Shown: in pieces, positions 14,970 to 18,939 of the stretch
Layout of the letters: the number at the start of each line of letters is the position of its first letter
Position numbering within the stretch: position 1 is the stretch's first letter
Assembly: GCA_964514665.1 (NCBI GenBank)
Contig: CAZESH010000053.1
Span: 1-18,939, forward strand
DNA length: 18,939 nucleotides
Source of the DNA: CAZESH01 sp964514665
GTDB lineage: Bacteria; Bacillota; Bacilli; Paenibacillales; KCTC-25726
Direction: 5' to 3'
Position numbers and translations under genes: made by a program
The notes under the pieces: generated by a model
What the model saw: the letters and a program-made list of their open reading frames with translations, nothing else
Told to the model about the DNA's origin: nothing
Databases searched by the model: none

Positions 14970-17669
14970 ATGAAAGCATCTTACATGTTTGACGAAGTAG
15001 GCAGACTTCCTTTGCCCGGTGACAATGTCGCCATTGCCACACGCATCCTTGAAGCCGGCGCCACCATTGACTATCGGGGCCAAATTCTGACCTTGGATTA
15101 TACAGTCATGGAAGGTCATCGCTTTGCGGTCGAATCCATTGATACAGGCAAAGCTTTACTCTCCTGGGAGTTGCCCTTCGGCGTAGCCACGCGGCCGATT
15201 CAACCCGGCAATTATGTGATCAACAACAGCGTATTGGAAGCGCTTAATGGGCGTTCGCTGGACTTTGCGCTGCCGACAACACCCAATTTTGCCGATCAAG
15301 TCCAGCCTTTTGTCCTTGATGAACAAAATTTCCAACCGGCACCGGCACTGCCTTTGTACCCGGAAACACGAACTTTCATGGGCTTTCGGCGAAGCCAAGC
15401 CCGCGGCGTCGGCACCCGCAACACGATTGTCCTGTTAGGCACAACCTCGCGCACGGGCAGCTATGTCAAGCAACTGGCCAACCGTTTGCAAGGCGAGCTG
15501 AAGCACTATCCCAATGTGGATGGAATCGTTCCGGTGGCGCATACCGAAGGAGGAGCTGAACAGCCCAATAACCTGGCGCTCTTGCTGCGCACGTTGGCCG
15601 GATTTATCGTCAATCCCAACGTGGGCGCGGTCTTGGTTGTGGATTATGGCATTGAGCCTGTGAACAACAACATGTTGGAAGCGTATATGCGCGAACATCA
15701 TTATCCATTGGATGAAGTATTGCATCGCTTCCTGTCTCTTGGCGGCGGCTTCGAAGATCAACTGAACCAAGGGGAAACGATTGTGCGGAATTGGTTGCCG
15801 GCTGTCAATGCCATGGAACGAACCCCTGAATCGATCAGCCATCTTAAGATCGCACTGCAATGCGGCGGCTCGGATGCCTTCTCGGGTATTTCTGCGAATC
15901 CGCTGCTGGGCTGGATTGCACAGGAGTTGATACGCTATGGCGGTGCCGCCAATCTGGCTGAGACCGATGAACTGATTGGCGCCGAGCCTTATGTCCTGCA
16001 GAAGGTGCGCGATCTGCAAACCGCCCGCAAATTCTTGTCATTGGTGGAACAATTTAAGACGCGTTCAGCTTGGCATGGCGCCGACGCTGAAGGCAATCCG
16101 TCCGGCGGCAATAAATACCGTGGTTTATATAACATTTACCTCAAGTCCATTGGTGCCGCCCGCAAGAAGGATCCGGGGACCCGTCTCGACTATGCCATTG
16201 ATTATGGTGCGCTCATGAAAGAATCCGGATATTATTTTATGGATAGCCCCGGTAATGACCTCGAAAGCATTGCCGGACAGGTGGCTGCAGGTTGCAATCT
16301 GATTTTTTTCACGACGGGCAACGGCTCGGTCACCAACTTTCCTTTTGTGCCGACGATCAAGGCAGTCACGACATCGCGTCGCTTCCAGCTATTGGCTAAT
16401 GATATGGATGTCAACGCCGGGCTATATCAAGAGGGGATGTCCATGGAAGAGTTGGGCAAGCAAACCTTTGAACTGGCCCTTCAAATTGCCTCTGGTCAGC
16501 GAAGTGTAGGCGAAAAGGCCGGCCATGCACAGGTGCAGATCTGGCGCAATTGGCGGCAAACCGATGCAAGCCGGCTGGAGTCGCTGCTTCATGCACCGCG
16601 GCCCTCGGGCGAGCCTATTTCGATAAAGACAGATGCGGCCGCAAGCCCCATACGCTTTGCTTTCACCCGTCACAACGAACGCCTTGCCAGCGATCAAGTG
16701 GGGCTAATCCTGCCCACCAGTCTCTGCGCCGGCCAGGTGGCGAATATGATTGTGCGACGTTTGAATAAAAATGGCCTAGGCCAGCCCGACCGCATCTCGC
16801 GCTTTGTGGCACTGGCCCACACGGAAGGCTGCGGCAACTCGGCCGGACAATCCGAACAGTTGTATACGCGCACAATGGTGGGCTATGCCACCCATCCGCT
16901 GGTCAAGCACTGTTTGCTGCTGGAGCATGGCTGCGAGAAAACGCACAATGACTTCATGCGCTACCATATTGAAGAGACGGGTGCTGACCCGAGCCGTCTT
17001 GGCTTTGCCAGTATTCAGCTGGACGGCGGGATCGACAAGGTGACGCAAAAGGTGGAAGCTTGGTTTAATCATCAATTATCGGCAGTTGAACCGGCCAGCC
17101 AAGAGACCGCAGGGCTCGAGGCATTGCGTGTCGGCATCTTGAGCGACGGCCCAATCTCTGCCGCAGCTGGAGAACAATTGGCCGTGTTGACGAAGATGAT
17201 AGTCGGCGCCGGCGGTATGGTGATCGTGCCAGAGAACAGCGGGCTGCTGTCAACGCCATCATACAATGAGAATCTTATGCTTCCATCCAAAGTGCAGCCA
17301 TCGCTTGCCTATGGCGAGCATGCCCGTCAATTAGGCTTTCACATCATGGAGACGCCGACGGAACATTGGGTGGAGACCGTGACCGGTCTGGCAGCTACAG
17401 GCGTAGAGCTGATCATTGCGCTGGTCAATAACCGTCCAATGCAGACGCATCCGCTTGTGCCTGTGCTGCAGGCAGCATCCGAGCCAAGCATGCAGCAAAC
17501 GTATGCCAACGATATGGATCTGCTGCTTACAGGGAATCCCGTTGGTTGGGTCGACCAGATTCTTGAACGCTGCAAGCAGGTCATTGAGCACAACTACTCG
17601 CCGCGCCTCTATCAGCAGGGGAACGTCGACTTCCAATTCACGCGCGGGCATTTGGGCGTTTCGTTGTAA
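14970..17669 (+). CDS. Double-length UxaA/GarD-family sugar-acid dehydratase (tandem duplicated)
   Basis: An 899-residue protein of the altronate/galactarate dehydratase family, which removes water from sugar acids to give 2-keto-3-deoxy acids. Ordinary members have about 390-520 residues. Order: SAF domain (about 1-90); copy 1 (about 140-490); copy 2 (about 560-885). Copy 1 keeps the C-half motifs CGGSDAFSG (298-306), PGND (427-430), AAGC (439-442) and TTGNGS (448-453), but its N-half reads HTEGG (191-195) and GIE (227-229), where the family has GC and GCE. Copy 2 keeps the N-half: Cys586, HTEGCG (617-622), HGCE (653-656), but its C-half has Ser725 for Cys298, PTEH for PGND and Val812 for Cys442. 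Both copies keep ANDMD (476-480, 846-850). The two decays are complementary, implying one composite active site. Substrate not determinable; the downstream aldo/keto reductase hints at sugar metabolism. Confidence 0.88.
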   Translation: MKASYMFDEVGRLPLPGDNVAIATRILEAGATIDYRGQILTLDYTVMEGHRFAVESIDTGKALLSWELPFGVATRPIQPGNYVINNSVLEALNGRSLDFALPTTPNFADQVQPFVLDEQNFQPAPALPLYPETRTFMGFRRSQARGVGTRNTIVLLGTTSRTGSYVKQLANRLQGELKHYPNVDGIVPVAHTEGGAEQPNNLALLLRTLAGFIVNPNVGAVLVVDYGIEPVNNNMLEAYMREHHYPLDEVLHRFLSLGGGFEDQLNQGETIVRNWLPAVNAMERTPESISHLKIALQCGGSDAFSGISANPLLGWIAQELIRYGGAANLAETDELIGAEPYVLQKVRDLQTARKFLSLVEQFKTRSAWHGADAEGNPSGGNKYRGLYNIYLKSIGAARKKDPGTRLDYAIDYGALMKESGYYFMDSPGNDLESIAGQVAAGCNLIFFTTGNGSVTNFPFVPTIKAVTTSRRFQLLANDMDVNAGLYQEGMSMEELGKQTFELALQIASGQRSVGEKAGHAQVQIWRNWRQTDASRLESLLHAPRPSGEPISIKTDAAASPIRFAFTRHNERLASDQVGLILPTSLCAGQVANMIVRRLNKNGLGQPDRISRFVALAHTEGCGNSAGQSEQLYTRTMVGYATHPLVKHCLLLEHGCEKTHNDFMRYHIEETGADPSRLGFASIQLDGGIDKVTQKVEAWFNHQLSAVEPASQETAGLEALRVGILSDGPISAAAGEQLAVLTKMIVGAGGMVIVPENSGLLSTPSYNENLMLPSKVQPSLAYGEHARQLGFHIMETPTEHWVETVTGLAATGVELIIALVNNRPMQTHPLVPVLQAASEPSMQQTYANDMDLLLTGNPVGWVDQILERCKQVIEHNYSPRLYQQGNVDFQFTRGHLGVSL

Positions 17670-17683
17670 ACTGCTAATATACG

Positions 17684-17718
17684 ATCCCTGGCTTATATCA
17701 GTCAGGGATTTTTATTTT
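17684..17718 (+). terminator. Terminator after the UxaA-family gene
   Basis: ATCCCTG (17684-17690) and CAGGGAT (17703-17709) form a perfect 7-bp stem, followed by TTTTATTTT. The ribosome site of the next gene lies just beyond (AAAGGATGG), so the reductase is probably made by read-through or from a promoter I cannot see. Confidence 0.85.
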
Positions 17719-17735
17719 GAAAGGATGGATGTAAG

Positions 17736-18626
17736 ATGGAATACATCAAACTCGGGAAAACGGATATGGAGGTATCGCGCATTACCTTCGGCACCATGGA
17801 GCTTGGCGGCGGGAACGCTTTTGGCAGCGGCATGCATAGATGGGAATTGAAGCCTGACGAGGACAACATCAAGCTGCTCCGAACAGCTTTTGAAAATGGC
17901 TTGGATTCGTTTGACACGGCAGAGCTTTATGGAGCAGGCCATTCCGAATGGATCGTGGGCAAAGCTTTGCACGATATCCGCAAGGATTGCGTCATTGCCA
18001 CCAAAATCAGCCCCCATCATTTGCGGCCCGCCGATATCCGTATCGCCGTATCGCAAAGTCTTTTTCGCCTGAATACGGATTATATCGATCTGTACTATAT
18101 TCATTCGCCCAGCAAGAACATCCCTATAGAAGATACCATTTTGGAACTGAACAAGCTGAAAGATGAGGGCATTATCCGGGCGATTGGCGTATCCAACTTC
18201 TCGTTGGAGCAGCTGAAGGAAGCCATGGCATTCGGACGCATCGATGCGATTCAGCCGGAGTATAACTTGCTGCAAAGGAAAATTGAAGACGATCTGATGG
18301 ACTTCTGCCACGAAAACGACATCAGCATTATGAGTTACAATTCCATTGTCAAGGGCGTTTTGACCGGTGTATTTCATCATGGAAAAGAAGTAAAGGACTT
18401 CAGAAAAGAGCGGCCCTTGTTCCTGGCCGATGCCAAAGGCGCAACCGTTGCTCAAATCGCCATCCGTTGGCTGTTCCACCTAAGAGGCTTTACTTCCGCG
18501 ATTATCGGAACGCAAAATGAAAAGCACTTTCTGGATAACTTAAAATCCGTGGATATTGCGCTATCTGATGAGGAGGTCGCCCGATTGAGCACAGTGAGCA
18601 AAAAAGTCCTTGAACAGCTTGGCTGA
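17736..18626 (+). CDS. Aldo/keto reductase
   Basis: A 296-residue NADP(H)-dependent oxidoreductase of the AKR superfamily, TIM-barrel fold, IolS/YhdN-like. The catalytic tetrad is complete: Asp60 and Tyr65 in FDTAELYGAGHSE, Lys90 in IATKIS, His123 in YYIHSP. GVSNFSLEQL and the late SAIIGTQNEKH cofactor-binding loop are also present. Compared with usual 310-330 residue relatives, the stretch between DFRKERPLF and ATVAQIAIRWL is shorter by roughly 15-18 residues, where relatives have an extra helix; this may be a natural short form or a small in-frame deletion. It lies 66 bases after the dehydratase gene, with a terminator between them. Substrate unknown, most likely a sugar or aldehyde. Confidence 0.92.
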   Translation: MEYIKLGKTDMEVSRITFGTMELGGGNAFGSGMHRWELKPDEDNIKLLRTAFENGLDSFDTAELYGAGHSEWIVGKALHDIRKDCVIATKISPHHLRPADIRIAVSQSLFRLNTDYIDLYYIHSPSKNIPIEDTILELNKLKDEGIIRAIGVSNFSLEQLKEAMAFGRIDAIQPEYNLLQRKIEDDLMDFCHENDISIMSYNSIVKGVLTGVFHHGKEVKDFRKERPLFLADAKGATVAQIAIRWLFHLRGFTSAIIGTQNEKHFLDNLKSVDIALSDEEVARLSTVSKKVLEQLG

Positions 18627-18659
18627 ATCAAATGGATTTTGTTTCCATGTCTTAAGGGA

Positions 18660-18691
18660 TATAATGAATAAAAAAGGCTAAGTAGGGAGGC
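18660..18691 (+). promoter_or_regulatory. Candidate -10 element and ribosome site of the edge gene
   Basis: TATAAT at 18660-18665 is a perfect -10; TTTGTT 16 bases upstream is a poor to fair -35. GGGAGG (18686-18691) precedes the ATG at 18698 by six bases. Confidence 0.45.
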
Positions 18692-18697
18692 ATTCTA

Positions 18698-18922
18698 ATG
18701 GCCATCAAAAAAGAAGAGCTACTCCGTATTTTCGAACAATTACCCGAACAAGCTCAACAATCCGCAATGGATTTTATCATGTATTTATCTGCAAAAAGTG
18801 ACAGACCGGACTGGGATGAAATTTCAAAATTGGATCCGGATGATGAACCTCTAAGTGAAGAGGAAGGGGTCGACTCACGAAACGGAAATAATCGTACGCT
18901 AAGAGTCACTGAATGGGCGTAA
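18698..18922 (+). CDS. Small antitoxin-like protein (DUF2281/VapB-like N-terminus)
   Basis: A 74-residue protein. The first 33 residues, KKEELLRIFEQLPEQAQQSA and then MDFIMYLSAK, follow the pattern ELxxxIxQLPExxxxxxxDFIxYL that opens many small DUF2281-type and related antitoxins. The middle is acidic (DWDEISKLDPDDEPLSEEE), as is common just before the toxin-binding tail. The end (GVDSRNGNNRTLRVTEWA) does not look like the usual LxxLEEA-type tail, so the gene may be frameshifted near 18865 or may be a divergent member. A toxin gene would be expected directly downstream, outside the window. The start is well supported by GGGAGG at a 6-base spacing. Confidence 0.65.
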   Translation: MAIKKEELLRIFEQLPEQAQQSAMDFIMYLSAKSDRPDWDEISKLDPDDEPLSEEEGVDSRNGNNRTLRVTEWA

Positions 18923-18939
18923 CGGCCTGAACTTACCGG

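Noticed and set aside
14785..14972. Open frame of about 62 codons overlapping the UxaA start, containing hydrophobic residues
   Set aside because: It has no standard start with a ribosome site, is rich in chance-like AT codons, and ends by overlapping the ATG of the real gene.
1..18939. CRISPR arrays, tRNA/rRNA genes, insertion sequences
   Set aside because: I saw no regularly spaced repeats, no cloverleaf or rRNA signatures, and no transposase coding or terminal inverted repeats.

Overview
The window looks like chromosomal DNA from a Gram-positive Bacillales bacterium, probably Paenibacillaceae-like. The reasons are near-perfect AGGAGG-type ribosome binding sites, GTG starts, hairpin-plus-T-tract terminators, a yrhE-yrhD-yrhG style formate operon known from Bacillus, and a LysM lipoprotein with a Gram-positive style lipobox. 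Base composition is roughly balanced, except for a clearly AT-richer island around 13.5-14.9 kb that carries a toxin-antitoxin pair. Species cannot be fixed from the sequence alone.

Layout. (1) 1-2515: the end of ethanolamine ammonia-lyase small subunit (eutC), a 42-residue single-span membrane protein, and an APC-superfamily permease with a natural poly-histidine start. This is probably an ethanolamine uptake and breakdown unit. (2) 2547-3080: a small unknown reverse-strand gene and what seems to be the stub of a sugar ABC permease, closed by a terminator. (3) 3274-7592: a formate operon with an NuoG-like molybdopterin formate dehydrogenase (cysteine type), a DUF1641 partner and a FocA-type formate channel. 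(4) 7813-9117: an MFS transporter behind a palindromic operator. It converges with (5) a reverse-strand lipoprotein (9166-10962) that joins a PQQ-type beta-propeller to three LysM cell-wall-binding repeats. (6) 11156-13491: another MFS transporter preceded by a tiny, possibly relic reading frame, followed by an ArsR-type repressor and its usual AHSA1/SRPBCC partner. (7) 13559-14690: terminators, a 27-codon mini-ORF, two palindromes and a mazEF pair that resembles the E. coli type. (8) 14970-18626: a double-length UxaA/GarD-type sugar-acid dehydratase and an aldo/keto reductase. (9) 18698-18922: a small antitoxin-like protein at the window edge.

The most striking object is the 899-residue UxaA-family protein at 14970-17669. 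It contains two tandem copies of the dehydratase body, and the copies have decayed in a complementary way. Copy 1 has lost the three conserved cysteines of its N-terminal half but keeps the CGGSD/PGND/GC motifs of its C-terminal half. Copy 2 keeps all three cysteines in the N-terminal half and has lost the C-terminal-half motifs. This suggests one composite active site built from two halves of a fused dimer. Everything else is accessory metabolism and transport of recognisable families.
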